NCBI GenBank assembly: GCA_943787465.1
Contig: CALSMN010000006.1
Span: 124,001 to 188,000, forward strand
Source of the DNA: an uncultured Bacteroidia bacterium
GTDB taxonomy: Bacteria > Bacteroidota > Bacteroidia > NS11-12g > UBA9320
Direction: 5' to 3'
DNA length: 64,000 nucleotides
Shown: positions 1 to 9,347 of the stretch, in pieces
How positions within the stretch are numbered: position 1 is the first letter of the stretch
Layout of the letters: each line of letters begins with the position of its first letter
Position numbers and translations under genes: made by a program
Notes under the pieces: model-generated
Database searches by the model: none
What the model saw: only the letters and a program-made list of their open reading frames with translations
What the model was told of the DNA's origin: nothing

Positions 1-398
1 GCGGACTATCTCCCATGAAAAGTAAAGGTATCTATGGTTTAAGTAAAATTCTTATTGAAAAATACGATGGTCAAGTACCACAAAGTTTTGAGGCATTAGA
101 AGAACTTCCAGCAGTTGGACACAAAACAGCAAGTGTTGTGATGAGTCAGGCATTTGGAGTACCTGCATTTCCAGTAGATACCCATATTCATCGATTAGCC
201 TATCGTTGGAAATTAAGCACGGGAAAAAATGTACAACAAACTGAAAAAGATTTAAAATCATGTTTCCCAAAAGAAAATTGGAACAAAATTCATCTTCAAA
301 TCATCTTTTTTGGAAGAAAATATTGTACTGCTCGTGGACATAATCCTACCCTATGTCCTATTTGTAAGGATTTTGGAAGGGCCATATTGTTCAAATAA
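1..398 (+). CDS. nth: Endonuclease III, C-terminal part (5' end outside window)
   Basis: DNA glycosylase/AP lyase of base-excision repair that removes oxidised pyrimidines. The frame is open from base 3 to the stop at 396-398 and the visible part begins mid-domain, so the ATG at 15 is internal. The helix-hairpin-helix motif LPAVGHKTA holds the catalytic Lys (residue 37 counted from that ATG), and VDTHIHR holds the catalytic Asp (55). The iron-sulfur loop is atypical: cysteines at 104, 114 and 117 (C-x9-C-x2-C), with no fourth Cys before the C-terminus ten residues later, whereas the E. coli enzyme has C-x6-C-x2-C-x5-C. The family is clear; cluster occupancy is doubtful. The neighbour starting at 448 is not tightly coupled. 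Confidence 0.92.
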   Translation, partial: GLSPMKSKGIYGLSKILIEKYDGQVPQSFEALEELPAVGHKTASVVMSQAFGVPAFPVDTHIHRLAYRWKLSTGKNVQQTEKDLKSCFPKENWNKIHLQIIFFGRKYCTARGHNPTLCPICKDFGRAILFK

Positions 399-447
399 CC
401 TGTAATCTATTTTTCTTACAATACATACACTTAACTTTGTCCCATAA

Positions 448-1146
448 ATGAAACTTGAGGTCATATACGAAGACAATCATCTGATTGCAATAAATAAACC
501 TGCTGGATTAGTTGTACAAGATAATGAACATGGGTTAGCATCACTCGAGCATCATGTAAAAAATTATATCAAAATCAAATACAAGAAACCGGGTGCAGTA
601 TTTTTGGGTTGTATTCATCGATTAGATACCAATGTGACTGGAATTATTCTATATGCTAGAACAAGTAAGGCATTAATTCGAATGAATGATCAGTTTAAAA
701 ATCGAGAAATTCAAAAAATATATGCTGCTTTAATTCGAAGAAAACCTCAACCAATGGCTGGAACACTCACACATTGGTTAAAGAAAGATCCTAAACAAAA
801 TAAAACAAAACTTTATCATGAAGAACAAGAAGGAAGTAAAAAAGCAGTTTTACATTATGAATTTATAAATACTGCAAACCACTGTTTCTTATTAAAAGTA
901 AATCCAATAACGGGAAGACCACACCAAATTAGAGTCCAATTAGCGCGTACATTTACCGGAATTGTGGGGGATGTTAAATATGGTCAGACCAAACCCACTG
1001 CAGACAAGAGCATCTATTTACATGCTCTAGGCTTAACCTTCATCCATCCTGTTACTAAAGAAAAATTAAATTTGCATGCGCCAATGCCTGAGTTTGGAAA
1101 TTGGAAATTTTTTAAAGACATCGAAAAAAACCTATTAGAAGAATGA
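448..1146 (+). CDS. RluA-family RNA pseudouridine synthase
   Basis: Isomerises specific uridines in rRNA or tRNA to pseudouridine. The 232-residue protein is a single catalytic domain without an N-terminal S4 domain. It starts with the family's opening (IYEDNHLIAINKPAG), carries the HRLD motif at 57-60 with catalytic Asp60, and has the later GRPHQIRVQLA motif. The variant HRLDTNVTG replaces the commoner HRLD...TSG. The ATG at 448 follows an A-rich stretch. The stop overlaps the pruA start by 4 bp (ATGA), so the two are probably co-translated. The target base cannot be told from sequence. A second RluA-family gene lies at 56527-57255. Confidence 0.9.
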   Translation: MKLEVIYEDNHLIAINKPAGLVVQDNEHGLASLEHHVKNYIKIKYKKPGAVFLGCIHRLDTNVTGIILYARTSKALIRMNDQFKNREIQKIYAALIRRKPQPMAGTLTHWLKKDPKQNKTKLYHEEQEGSKKAVLHYEFINTANHCFLLKVNPITGRPHQIRVQLARTFTGIVGDVKYGQTKPTADKSIYLHALGLTFIHPVTKEKLNLHAPMPEFGNWKFFKDIEKNLLEE

Positions 1147-2768
1147 ATCAAATTGTTAAAATACCACACCCAAAAAACGAACCTGTAAAAGCATATGCAC
1201 CAGGTAGTCCAGAGACACTTCATTTAAAGAGTAAACTTCATGAAATGAAAAATACACAAGTGGATATTCCCATGTATATTGGAGGTCAGGAAATACATAC
1301 CACTGATAAAGTATCTATTCATCCACCCCATGAAAAAAAGCATAGTCTTGGAACTTTCAGCAAAGGAAACGCCATGCATGTAGAAGCGGCTATTGATGCA
1401 GCATTAAAAGCAAAAGAAAACTGGGCTACCATGCCTTGGGAAGCAAGAGCTGCCATTTTCTTAAGAGCGGCTGAACTGTTGGCAGGTCCTTATCGGGATA
1501 AAATGAACGCTGCGACTATGTTAGCTCAATCAAAAAATGCGATGCAAGCTGAAATCGATGCAGCTTGTGAAATGATTGATTTCTTTCGATTCAATGTGCA
1601 ATACATGAGTGAAATATATGCACAACAGCCGCCTGAAAATTCACCGGGTGTTTGGAATCAACTGGAATACAGACCTCTCGAAGGATTTGTATTTGCCTTA
1701 TCTCCATTTAATTTCACAAGTATAGCAGCGAATTTATGTTCTGCACCTGCCATGATGGGAAATACTGTAGTTTGGAAACCAGCCGAAACTCAAATTTATA
1801 GTGCTCAAGTGATAATGGAACTGTATAAAGAAGCAGGATTACCTGATGGAGTTATTAATTTAGTCTATGTAGATGGCCCTACAACGGGTGATGTAATCTT
1901 TAATCATAAAGACTTTGCAGGTATTCATTTTACCGGAAGTACTAGCGTATTTAGACAAATATGGAAAACGATTGGAAATAATATTGAGAATTATAGAAGT
2001 TACCCAAGAATTGTGGGTGAAACTGGAGGCAAAGATTTTATAATGGTACATGCAAGTGCCGATATTCATCAAGTAAATACTGCATTAGTACGAGGATCAT
2101 TTGAGTTTCAAGGACAAAAGTGCTCAGCAGCCTCTAGAGCCTATATACCCAAGAGTATGTGGAAAGAACTCAAGCCATTATTGGTAGAAACGACCAATAG
2201 CTTAAAAATGGGAACAACTGAGGATTTTACAAATTTTATCAATGCAGTCATTGATAAAAAATCATTTGATAAAATTACAGGATACATTGATCGTGTACAA
2301 AACAGTAACGATGCAGAAATAATTGCAGGTGGGTCTTATGATGATTCTGAAGGATATTTTATTAGACCTACAATTATTGAGACTACTAATCCTGACTATG
2401 CAACCTTATGCGATGAATTATTTGGACCTGTATTAACGGTGTATATCTATGAAGATACTGCATATGAAGATACCCTTAAATTAGTAGATCAAACTTCTGA
2501 GTATGCTTTGACTGGTTCTATCTATGCTAAAGGAAGAACTCATATTAACACAGCTCTAAAAATCCTAAGAAATGCTGCTGGTAATTTCTATATTAACGAC
2601 AAACCAACGGGTGCTGTGGTAGGTCAACAACCATTTGGTGGTGCAAGAGGTAGTGGCACTAATGACAAAGCAGGTGCACCTGTAAATTTAATGCGTTGGA
2701 CTTCAATGCGAACAATTAAAGAAACATTTGTATCACCCTCCTCCTACGAATATCCTTTTCATAGTTAA
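1143..2768 (+). CDS. pruA: L-glutamate gamma-semialdehyde (1-pyrroline-5-carboxylate) dehydrogenase
   Basis: NAD-dependent aldehyde dehydrogenase that oxidises glutamate semialdehyde to glutamate, the second step of proline breakdown. The 541-residue length fits the stand-alone P5CDH group. Key residues are Glu293 in VGETGGKDF and the catalytic Cys327 in FQGQKCSAASRAY. The C-terminal GQQPFGGARGSGTNDKAG stretch also matches the family. The start overlaps the preceding pseudouridine synthase gene by 4 bp. No proline dehydrogenase gene is in the window, so proline entry must be encoded elsewhere. The next gene begins 3 bp after the stop and may share the transcript. Confidence 0.95.
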   Translation: MNQIVKIPHPKNEPVKAYAPGSPETLHLKSKLHEMKNTQVDIPMYIGGQEIHTTDKVSIHPPHEKKHSLGTFSKGNAMHVEAAIDAALKAKENWATMPWEARAAIFLRAAELLAGPYRDKMNAATMLAQSKNAMQAEIDAACEMIDFFRFNVQYMSEIYAQQPPENSPGVWNQLEYRPLEGFVFALSPFNFTSIAANLCSAPAMMGNTVVWKPAETQIYSAQVIMELYKEAGLPDGVINLVYVDGPTTGDVIFNHKDFAGIHFTGSTSVFRQIWKTIGNNIENYRSYPRIVGETGGKDFIMVHASADIHQVNTALVRGSFEFQGQKCSAASRAYIPKSMWKELKPLLVETTNSLKMGTTEDFTNFINAVIDKKSFDKITGYIDRVQNSNDAEIIAGGSYDDSEGYFIRPTIIETTNPDYATLCDELFGPVLTVYIYEDTAYEDTLKLVDQTSEYALTGSIYAKGRTHINTALKILRNAAGNFYINDKPTGAVVGQQPFGGARGSGTNDKAGAPVNLMRWTSMRTIKETFVSPSSYEYPFHS

Positions 2769-2792
2769 CATATGTACATTCAAAAAATCAAA

Positions 2793-3290
2793 ATGAAATT
2801 CTTAGTATTTATCATTTTTTGTCTATCAATAATTGCCTGTGGTAGTCATTCAGATTCTAGTTTTGATGATGATATTAATTCATCTCGAGCTCAAACTGTC
2901 ATGATAACTAGTGACACGATATATATTACTGCCTCTGGTGAGAATATGAGTGAGATGAAATTTGATAAAAAAGTGATTCGTGTTCCTGCTAATAAAGCCA
3001 TAACTATAGCACTTATCAATAAAAGTAGTGATGCTACCATGCCTCATAATTTGGTGATTATTAAAAAAGGAAGTGCAAACCAAGTGGGTCAAGGCGGTTG
3101 TAAATACAAGGAAAATGCGTATGTAAATCCAACGGACACCAATGTAATTGCACACTCTCCCCTAGTTCAAATTGGAGAAACTGAATACTTTTCATTTATA
3201 ACACCATCAATTGGGACATATGAATTTATCTGTTCATATCCTGGCCATTGGAGTTTAATGAAAGGGGAATTTATTACTGAGAAGAGTTAG
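2793..3290 (+). CDS. Azurin/auracyanin-like type-1 copper lipoprotein
   Basis: Probable electron carrier anchored in the envelope. I prefer the ATG at 2793 because the signal peptide (MKFLVFIIFCLS) starts there; an in-frame ATG at 2772 adds seven residues. A lipobox ending IIAC places the lipidated Cys at residue 23 of the longer form. The cupredoxin domain has the full type-1 copper set: His92 (MPHNLVI), Cys154, His159 and Met163 (CSYPGHWSLMKG), longer-form numbering. It sits immediately after pruA, and an electron-transfer link to proline oxidation is only a guess. Its stop codon overlaps the convergent dnaB stop by 3-4 bp. Confidence 0.88.
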   Translation: MKFLVFIIFCLSIIACGSHSDSSFDDDINSSRAQTVMITSDTIYITASGENMSEMKFDKKVIRVPANKAITIALINKSSDATMPHNLVIIKKGSANQVGQGGCKYKENAYVNPTDTNVIAHSPLVQIGETEYFSFITPSIGTYEFICSYPGHWSLMKGEFITEKS

Positions 3291-4789
3291 AATGGTTCAT
3301 CATCACTTGGATTGAATGGTGACATATCATTCATTTTACTTTCATATGTAACACTTGAATCATCAAATGTTTCGTTACCATAATTCGAATAACCCCAATC
3401 CGTAAATTTACCGAAATGTTTAACAAATTTTAAGTTAACAGTACCTGGCGATCCATTTCTGTGTTTTCGAATTATTAACTCAGTTAAGCCCTCATTATCA
3501 TTTCCCTCTTCATCTTGAGTAATGCCATAATATTCAGGTCTATAAATAAAGGTCACTAAATCTGCATCTTGTTCTATAGAACCAGATTCCCTTAAATCAG
3601 ATAACATAGGACGCTTATCTTGACGTTGTTCCACTGCACGACTTAATTGTGCTAGAGCAATAATTGGTATATCTAATTCTTTAGCTAAAGATTTCAATGA
3701 TCTAGAAATATAAGAAATCTCTTGTTCACGATTTCCCGTCATCTTTTTTGAGTTTCCATCGTCAGCCCTCATCAATTGCAAATAATCAATGATTATCATG
3801 TCGATGTTTCTTTGACGTTTAAGTCTTCTTGCCTTGGCTTTTAATTCAAGAACAGATAATGCAGGTGTATCATCAATAAAAATTCCTGCATCTTCGATGG
3901 TACTTATTTTGGTATGTAATTGTTGCCATTCATGCTCTTCTAATTTACCGCTACGTATTTTTTCAGAAGAAAGTTCTGCCTCAGATGAAATCAATCTTTT
4001 TACAAGCTGAATACTACTCATTTCAAGAGAGAAGAGTGCAATATTTTTATGATCAATGACTGCAGCATTTCTTGCAATAGAAAGAACGAAAGCTGTTTTA
4101 CCCATACCAGGTCTTGCAGCAAGAATAATTAAATCACTTTTTTGCCACCCTGAAGTCATTCGGTCTAATTCGGTAAACCCTGTAGCAATACCAGATAAAC
4201 CATCTTTATCAGCTTTAGACTCCTCGATGTCTTTGATAGCTTTTGCAATTAAATCAGTGACCGTATCATAATTTTTGGTCATGCTATCATTTTTAATTTC
4301 GAATAGTTTTTTCTCAGACTCGTCTAAAAGTTCAAAGGCATCTGCTGTTTCCTCAAATGCTTTTTCACCAATTATACCCGCAACTGAAATAAGTTGGCGT
4401 TGAATACTTTTTTGAATGACAATGTGAGCATGGTATTCAATATTTGCAGCACTACTTACTCTATTAGTGAGTGAAGTAATATAGAATGCTCCTCCAACTG
4501 TGTCTAAATTTCCATTTTTTCTTAATTGTTCGGTTACTGTAAGAATATCAACCGGATTTCCCTCCATAAAAAGTTGAAGAATACTCTCATAAATCATTTG
4601 ATGACTATCCAAGTAAAAAGCCTCTTTTTTCAAATAACTGGCAACTTTTTCAGCAGCATGTTTTTCTAACATTAAAGCACCCAAAACTGCTTCTTCTAGA
4701 TCACGAGCCTGAGGTTGTAATTTATTAAGGGCTTGTGAGGTAACTAAAGAAAGTTTTTTGTTGGTTGTACTTACACGTTTTTTTTCCAT
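3287..4789 (-). CDS. dnaB: Replicative DNA helicase DnaB
   Basis: Hexameric helicase that unwinds DNA at the replication fork. The 500-residue protein has an N-terminal DnaB domain (about 28-130), a linker, and a RecA-like ATPase domain with Walker A (ARPGMGKT, about 225-232), Walker B (IIIDYLQL) and the LSRAVEQR...SDLRESGSIEQDAD block. No intein interrupts it. The acidic, Asp/Ser-rich tail after about residue 465 is typical of the phylum. ATG at 4789; a candidate -7 promoter box lies 54 bp upstream on the same strand (4844-4851). It is divergent from clpC across a 434-bp gap. Confidence 0.96.
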   Translation of the reverse strand: MEKKRVSTTNKKLSLVTSQALNKLQPQARDLEEAVLGALMLEKHAAEKVASYLKKEAFYLDSHQMIYESILQLFMEGNPVDILTVTEQLRKNGNLDTVGGAFYITSLTNRVSSAANIEYHAHIVIQKSIQRQLISVAGIIGEKAFEETADAFELLDESEKKLFEIKNDSMTKNYDTVTDLIAKAIKDIEESKADKDGLSGIATGFTELDRMTSGWQKSDLIILAARPGMGKTAFVLSIARNAAVIDHKNIALFSLEMSSIQLVKRLISSEAELSSEKIRSGKLEEHEWQQLHTKISTIEDAGIFIDDTPALSVLELKAKARRLKRQRNIDMIIIDYLQLMRADDGNSKKMTGNREQEISYISRSLKSLAKELDIPIIALAQLSRAVEQRQDKRPMLSDLRESGSIEQDADLVTFIYRPEYYGITQDEEGNDNEGLTELIIRKHRNGSPGTVNLKFVKHFGKFTDWGYSNYGNETFDDSSVTYESKMNDMSPFNPSDDEPF

Positions 4790-4843
4790 GAATGATAATA
4801 AAAGGTACTTTTAATGACTAATAAATTACGCTTAACTGAACTC

Positions 4844-4851
4844 CAAATATA
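4844..4851 (-). promoter_or_regulatory. Putative -7 promoter box for dnaB
   Basis: On the minus strand this reads TATATTTG, matching the Bacteroidota -7 consensus TAnnTTTG. It implies a 5' leader of about 50 nt for dnaB. I see no TTTG -33 partner at the usual 19-21 bp spacing. Confidence 0.4.
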
Positions 4852-5200
4852 CAAGTTGAATGTATAAAATCAGGGACCGTAAGACAAGGGTATACTTATT
4901 CACACGTGTACATAAAATGTGTGTGGAACGTTAATAAACGCAGCTAAAAATTATAAAATACTCAATATCAATATCTTCTTATAAACATTACTGGTATTTA
5001 GATATTTAAGTTCCACCGTTTTAATACCTTCAACATTTAAATATTTTTTTTTCAAATCATTGATTATCAATTGTTTTATTTTTGTTAACTAGAAATGTTC
5101 ACACTATAATTTTCTTGTATCAAAAATTTAATAAAATCACCAGTGTGTCATATATAAGTCATGCCAAACTGACAAATAGTACATGACATAAATTTGGTCT

Positions 5201-5208
5201 TATATTTG
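5201..5208 (+). promoter_or_regulatory. Putative -7 promoter box for clpC
   Basis: TATATTTG matches TAnnTTTG and lies 15 bp before the clpC ATG, giving a short leader. No clear -33 TTTG is present. No CtsR- or CIRCE-type operator was recognised nearby. Confidence 0.45.
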
Positions 5209-5223
5209 TTCATATTATATTAG

Positions 5224-7743
5224 ATGGAAGCACAATTTTCACCAGGAGTCAAAGAAGTTATTCAATTTAGCCGCGAAGAGGCTATACGTTTAGGTCACAG
5301 TTATATTGGTACCGAACATCTTTTGTTAGGATTAATTCGTCAAGGAGATGGAAAAGCCATCAAACATTTGATAGCTATGGGCATTGATATGTTACGAATG
5401 AAAAAAGCAGTTGAAGACAGTATACGCGACACCTCTGCAAAAACAGCAAATATTGGAAATATCCCATTAACTAAACAAGCCGAAAAAGCCCTTAAAATTA
5501 CATACTTGGAAGCTAAAATTTTCAAAGACGATGTTATTAGAACAGAACATTTACTTTTATCCATTTTAAGAGATGAGGATAATGTCGCCTCTCAAATTCT
5601 AAATCAATTTGGAGTAGATTATGACTTATTTAAAAATGCTATGGAAGATAAATATCCTGAAAAAAATATTGAAATGAGTAGTGATTCTCCTGAAGAATTT
5701 TTTCATGAAGAGTCAGAAAAAGCCTCACAACAAAAAGAAAAACCAAAATCAAAAAGCAAAACACCTGTTCTTGATAATTTTGGTAAAGATTTAACCAAGT
5801 TAGCAGAAGCTGATAAGTTAGATGCCATCGTTGGACGTGAGAAAGAAATTGAAAGGGTATCACAAATACTAAGTAGAAGGAAAAAAAACAACCCTGTACT
5901 CATTGGAGAACCTGGTGTCGGTAAAACGGCAATTGCTGAAGGACTTGCACTTCGTATATCGCAACGTAAAGTATCACGTGTGCTATTTGATAAAAGAGTA
6001 GTAACTCTTGACTTAGCCAGTTTAGTTGCCGGAACAAAATACAGAGGACAGTTTGAAGAACGCATGAAAGCAGTTATGACTGAACTCGAAAAAACAGATA
6101 ACGTCATTCTTTTTATAGATGAAATTCATACCATCGTTGGTGCTGGAGGGGCAAGTGGTTCATTAGATGCCTCAAATATGTTTAAACCTGCCCTAGCACG
6201 TGGCGAAATCCAATGTATCGGAGCAACAACACTAGATGAATATCGTCAATACATTGAAAAAGATGGTGCACTTGAACGAAGATTTCAAAGTGTAATGGTA
6301 GAACCCACTTCTCCTGAGGAAACCCTTGAAATACTAGAAAATATCAAAGGTAAATACGAGGATCATCATAGTGTGGAATATACTACAGAGGCTCTGAATG
6401 CTGCTGTTAAAATGAGTGTTCGATACCTTACAGATCGACATTTACCTGACAAAGCCATAGATGTATTGGATGAAGTTGGTGCAAGAGTTCATTTAAGCAA
6501 CATTCATGTCCCTCAAAATATTTTGGAACTTGAAAAGAAAATCGAGGAAATAAAAGAAAATAAAAATCGGGTTGTTAAAAGCCAAAAATATGAAGAAGCT
6601 GCACGATTAAGAGATGAAGAAAAATCACTCTTAGAAAGTCTAGAAGAAGAAAAAATTAAGTGGGAAGAAGATAGCAGAACTCAACGGTACAAAGTACAAG
6701 AAGATGATGTTGCAGATGTTATTGGAATGATGACCGGTATTCCTACAAAAAGAATTGCTCAAAAAGAAGGAAATCGTTTGCTAAAAATGGGTGAAGAACT
6801 TAAGGGTAGTGTTATTGGTCAAGATCAAGCTGTAGAAAAATTAACTAAAGCAATTCAAAGAACTAGAGCTGGATTAAAGTCTCCTAACAAACCCATAGGG
6901 TCATTTATTTTTCTTGGAAGTACCGGTGTTGGTAAAACAGAAATGGCAAAAACACTAGCCAAATATCTTTTTGATTCGAAAGAAGCTCTCCTTAGAATTG
7001 ATATGAGTGAATATATGGAGAAATTTGCAGTCTCTAGATTAGTAGGTGCCCCTCCAGGATATGTAGGTTATGAGGAAGGTGGAATTTTAACTGAAAAAAT
7101 AAGGAGAAAACCTTATGCTGTTCTTTTGTTTGATGAAATTGAAAAAGCGCATCCAGATGTATTTAACCTACTTTTACAAGTATTAGATGAGGGATTCTTA
7201 ACAGACAGTCTAGGAAGAAAAGTTGATTTTAGGAATACTATCATAATCATGACTTCTAATATTGGTTCAAGACAACTCAAAGAGTTTGGCGCAGGAGTTG
7301 GTTTTGGTACATCTGCAAAAAATCAAGCAGCAGATTTAAATTCAAAAGGTGTAATTGAAAATGCTCTAAAAAGGTTCTTCTCTCCAGAGTTTTTAAACAG
7401 AATAGATGATGTTATTGTGTTTAATTCCTTAGAAAAAGAACACATTCAACAAATTTTAGAACTATCTCTTCAAGAATTAATTGAGCGTATCAAGCAAATA
7501 GGTTTTAATATTAAACTAAATGAAGATGCTAAAAACTATATTGCAGAAAAAGGATTTGATTCTGATTTTGGTGCACGACCTTTGAATCGAGCAATTCAAA
7601 AATATCTGGAAGATCCCCTAGCAGAAGAAATTCTTAAATCAGATATTAGTGAAGGTGATTTGATTCTAGTTAAACTTGATAAAAAGAAGAACTCACTCAG
7701 TTTCAAAAAAGAGAAGGCCAAACCTTCATCAGAAGAAAACTAA
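5224..7743 (+). CDS. clpC: ATP-dependent Clp protease ATP-binding subunit ClpC
   Basis: Class I AAA+ unfoldase that feeds proteins into ClpP. The 839-residue protein has the Clp N-domain repeat (about 1-145), a linker, a first AAA+ domain with Walker A GEPGVGKT (228-235), a middle UVR-type coiled coil (about 435-480), and a second AAA+ domain with Walker A GSTGVGKT (565-572). The C-terminal D2-small domain follows, ending in a lysine-rich tail. The short middle domain marks it as ClpC rather than ClpB. ATG at 5224 is the only sensible start. A stable hairpin follows 55 bp after the stop. ClpP is not in the window. Confidence 0.95.
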   Translation: MEAQFSPGVKEVIQFSREEAIRLGHSYIGTEHLLLGLIRQGDGKAIKHLIAMGIDMLRMKKAVEDSIRDTSAKTANIGNIPLTKQAEKALKITYLEAKIFKDDVIRTEHLLLSILRDEDNVASQILNQFGVDYDLFKNAMEDKYPEKNIEMSSDSPEEFFHEESEKASQQKEKPKSKSKTPVLDNFGKDLTKLAEADKLDAIVGREKEIERVSQILSRRKKNNPVLIGEPGVGKTAIAEGLALRISQRKVSRVLFDKRVVTLDLASLVAGTKYRGQFEERMKAVMTELEKTDNVILFIDEIHTIVGAGGASGSLDASNMFKPALARGEIQCIGATTLDEYRQYIEKDGALERRFQSVMVEPTSPEETLEILENIKGKYEDHHSVEYTTEALNAAVKMSVRYLTDRHLPDKAIDVLDEVGARVHLSNIHVPQNILELEKKIEEIKENKNRVVKSQKYEEAARLRDEEKSLLESLEEEKIKWEEDSRTQRYKVQEDDVADVIGMMTGIPTKRIAQKEGNRLLKMGEELKGSVIGQDQAVEKLTKAIQRTRAGLKSPNKPIGSFIFLGSTGVGKTEMAKTLAKYLFDSKEALLRIDMSEYMEKFAVSRLVGAPPGYVGYEEGGILTEKIRRKPYAVLLFDEIEKAHPDVFNLLLQVLDEGFLTDSLGRKVDFRNTIIIMTSNIGSRQLKEFGAGVGFGTSAKNQAADLNSKGVIENALKRFFSPEFLNRIDDVIVFNSLEKEHIQQILELSLQELIERIKQIGFNIKLNEDAKNYIAEKGFDSDFGARPLNRAIQKYLEDPLAEEILKSDISEGDLILVKLDKKKNSLSFKKEKAKPSSEEN

Positions 7744-7798
7744 TTTTCGATTATTCCTGAAGAATTAACCCCAAAACAATACAATTCAACGATTACAG

Positions 7799-7830
7799 AA
7801 CAACTATCTCCAATAATGTGGATAGTTGTT
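7799..7830 (+). terminator. Hairpin downstream of clpC
   Basis: Perfect 10-bp inverted repeat (AACAACTATC / GATAGTTGTT) around a 12-nt loop. It follows clpC by 55 bp and probably ends or stabilises its transcript, but there is no strong T-run after it, so classic intrinsic termination is uncertain. Confidence 0.5.
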
Positions 7831-7980
7831 GCTAACTTTGAGATAAGGACAATCTGCAATCTTAATATTTATAACACAGATTGGTTTCGCAATTGCTCAA
7901 ACAATTCTTGGAAATCAATCTGTTTGTATATACAAAACAGTATACATCAAGAAAAATAATAGAATTATTTTCTATTCCAT

Positions 7981-7988
7981 TAAATTTG
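7981..7988 (+). promoter_or_regulatory. Putative -7 promoter box close to the thioredoxin-like gene
   Basis: TAAATTTG followed by C matches the -7 consensus and ends 6 bp before the ATG at 7995. If used, the mRNA would be nearly leaderless. The position also argues that the longer frame from 7881 is not the true start. Confidence 0.42.
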
Positions 7989-7994
7989 CAGGGC

Positions 7995-8522
7995 ATGGAA
8001 ATAGGATCGAATCTCTTTAAATTTAGCTTAAAAGGAACTAACAATAGGCTTTATGACAATTTTGCTTTTGCAGATAGAACAGCATTAGTAATTGTAGTTA
8101 CTTGTAATCATTGTCCATATGCCAGAGCGTACTGGAAAAGATTAATCAAATTATATAACCAATTCGAGGAAGATAATTTAGGAATCTTAGCTATTAATCC
8201 GAATGATGCAGAAGCATATCCTGCCGATTCGTTTGAGGCCATGAAAGAACTTCAAAAACAACTAAAGCTTCCCTTCCCATACCTTCACGATGAGGATCAA
8301 AAAGTAGCAAAGAAACTGAAAGCTAATCGTACTCCGGAAGTGTTTGTGTACAATAGTAAAAGAAAACTAGTGTATAAGGGGGCAATTGATGATAATTGGG
8401 AAAATGAAAATATGGTTACTCGTGTATTTCTTGAAGATGCGATCGAATATACATTAGATGGCATGGAACCCGATTATTCTGAAATTCCTGCTGTTGGATG
8501 CAGCATCAAATGGAAAAAATAG
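7995..8522 (+). CDS. Thioredoxin-fold (AhpC/TSA-like) redox protein
   Basis: Thioredoxin-like protein related to peroxiredoxin/TlpA families. From the ATG at 7995 it has 175 residues. The motif TCNHCPYARAY places a CxxC pair at Cys37 and Cys40, with the cis-Pro region in RTPEVFVY. The frame is open upstream to 7881, but those 38 residues do not resemble the family and a promoter-like box overlaps them, so I start at 7995. Family members of this CNHCPY type are usually annotated only as thioredoxin family protein; substrate unknown. The SDR gene follows after 6 bp. Confidence 0.85.
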   Translation: MEIGSNLFKFSLKGTNNRLYDNFAFADRTALVIVVTCNHCPYARAYWKRLIKLYNQFEEDNLGILAINPNDAEAYPADSFEAMKELQKQLKLPFPYLHDEDQKVAKKLKANRTPEVFVYNSKRKLVYKGAIDDNWENENMVTRVFLEDAIEYTLDGMEPDYSEIPAVGCSIKWKK

Positions 8523-8528
8523 TAAAAC

Positions 8529-9347
8529 ATGAATTCTCTTCACAACAAAAATATTATTATCACTGGTGCATCCTCAGGCATTGGTAAAGCGCTTGCCATT
8601 GAAGCGGCCTTATGCAACGCCAATATTGTTCTGGCTTCCAGACAAATTGAAAAATTAGAAAAATTAAAAACAGAAATAAAAACGAAAAATTCCAAAATTA
8701 TTTGTGTCAAAACAGATGTAACTAACCTTAAAGATTGTGAAAATCTAATCCACGAAACTATAAAGCATCTTGGCGGAATTGATATACTTATAAACAACGC
8801 AGGTATTTCTATGCGAGCTCCCTTTGAAGATGTTCAATTAAGCGTATTAGAAGAAATAATGAACGTAAATTATTGGGGTTCTGTATACTGTACTAGGGCT
8901 GCTCTTCCTGAGTTAATCAAAAATAAAGGAAGTCTTGTAGCTGTATCTTCAGTCACAGGATTCAAAGGTTTGCCTGGGAGAACGGGTTATGCATCCTCAA
9001 AATTTGCCATTAATGGTCTTTTTGAAAGTATTCGCATGGAGTACATGAACCGTGGATTACATACATTAATTGCCTGCCCAGGATTTACCTCAAGTGATAT
9101 CAGAAAAAATGCAAGAATTGCAGATGGAACTAAACAGATAAATAGCCCTGGTGACGAGACTAGAATGGATCGTGCTCAGGACGTTGCTCGAGATATTTTG
9201 CAAGCTATACGTGATCGTAAAGATTTCATGCTTACCAACAGGCAAGGCAAAAAAATCTACTGGATCAATAAATTTTTCCCAAAATTTCTTGAACGTAAAA
9301 TACATGATGCTATTTCCAAAGAACCTAACTCTCCAATAAAACATTAA
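8529..9347 (+). CDS. Short-chain dehydrogenase/reductase
   Basis: Classical SDR, 272 residues, with a Rossmann cofactor motif TGASSGIG (12-19), the NNAG motif (89-92), catalytic Ser140/141, and Tyr154 and Lys158 in YASSK. The C-terminal extension ending in basic residues (KIYWINKFFPKFLERKI) resembles SDRs close to the membrane-associated DHRS7/YqjQ type. The substrate is not predictable. It follows the thioredoxin-like gene by 6 bp, and its stop overlaps the argS ATG by 1 bp, so translational coupling to argS is likely. Confidence 0.88.
   Translation: MNSLHNKNIIITGASSGIGKALAIEAALCNANIVLASRQIEKLEKLKTEIKTKNSKIICVKTDVTNLKDCENLIHETIKHLGGIDILINNAGISMRAPFEDVQLSVLEEIMNVNYWGSVYCTRAALPELIKNKGSLVAVSSVTGFKGLPGRTGYASSKFAINGLFESIRMEYMNRGLHTLIACPGFTSSDIRKNARIADGTKQINSPGDETRMDRAQDVARDILQAIRDRKDFMLTNRQGKKIYWINKFFPKFLERKIHDAISKEPNSPIKH

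Larger units (their letters stand above)
4790..5223. other. AT-rich intergenic region between divergent dnaB and clpC
   Basis: This 434-bp gap has no credible coding frame. It holds the putative -7 boxes for dnaB (4844-4851) and clpC (5201-5208), one DnaA-box-like sequence TTATTCACA (4896-4904), an overlapping palindrome ACACGTGT (4902-4909) and an 11-bp palindrome TTGATTATCAA (5060-5070). Long T and A runs fill the middle. A small RNA or regulator sites are possible but not shown. Confidence 0.5.

Noticed and set aside
4790-5223. Possible replication origin between dnaB and clpC
   Set aside because: Only one DnaA-box-like site, no dnaA or dnaN nearby and no box cluster. Proximity to dnaB alone is not evidence.
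5703-6107. Minus-strand 134-codon frame inside clpC
   Set aside because: Shadow of the clpC AAA+ region; the translation is Ser/Leu/Phe-rich with no motif, and the opposite strand is unquestionably clpC.
7881-7994. N-terminal 38-residue extension of the thioredoxin-like protein
   Set aside because: The extension does not resemble the family, and a consensus -7 box sits within it just before the ATG at 7995.
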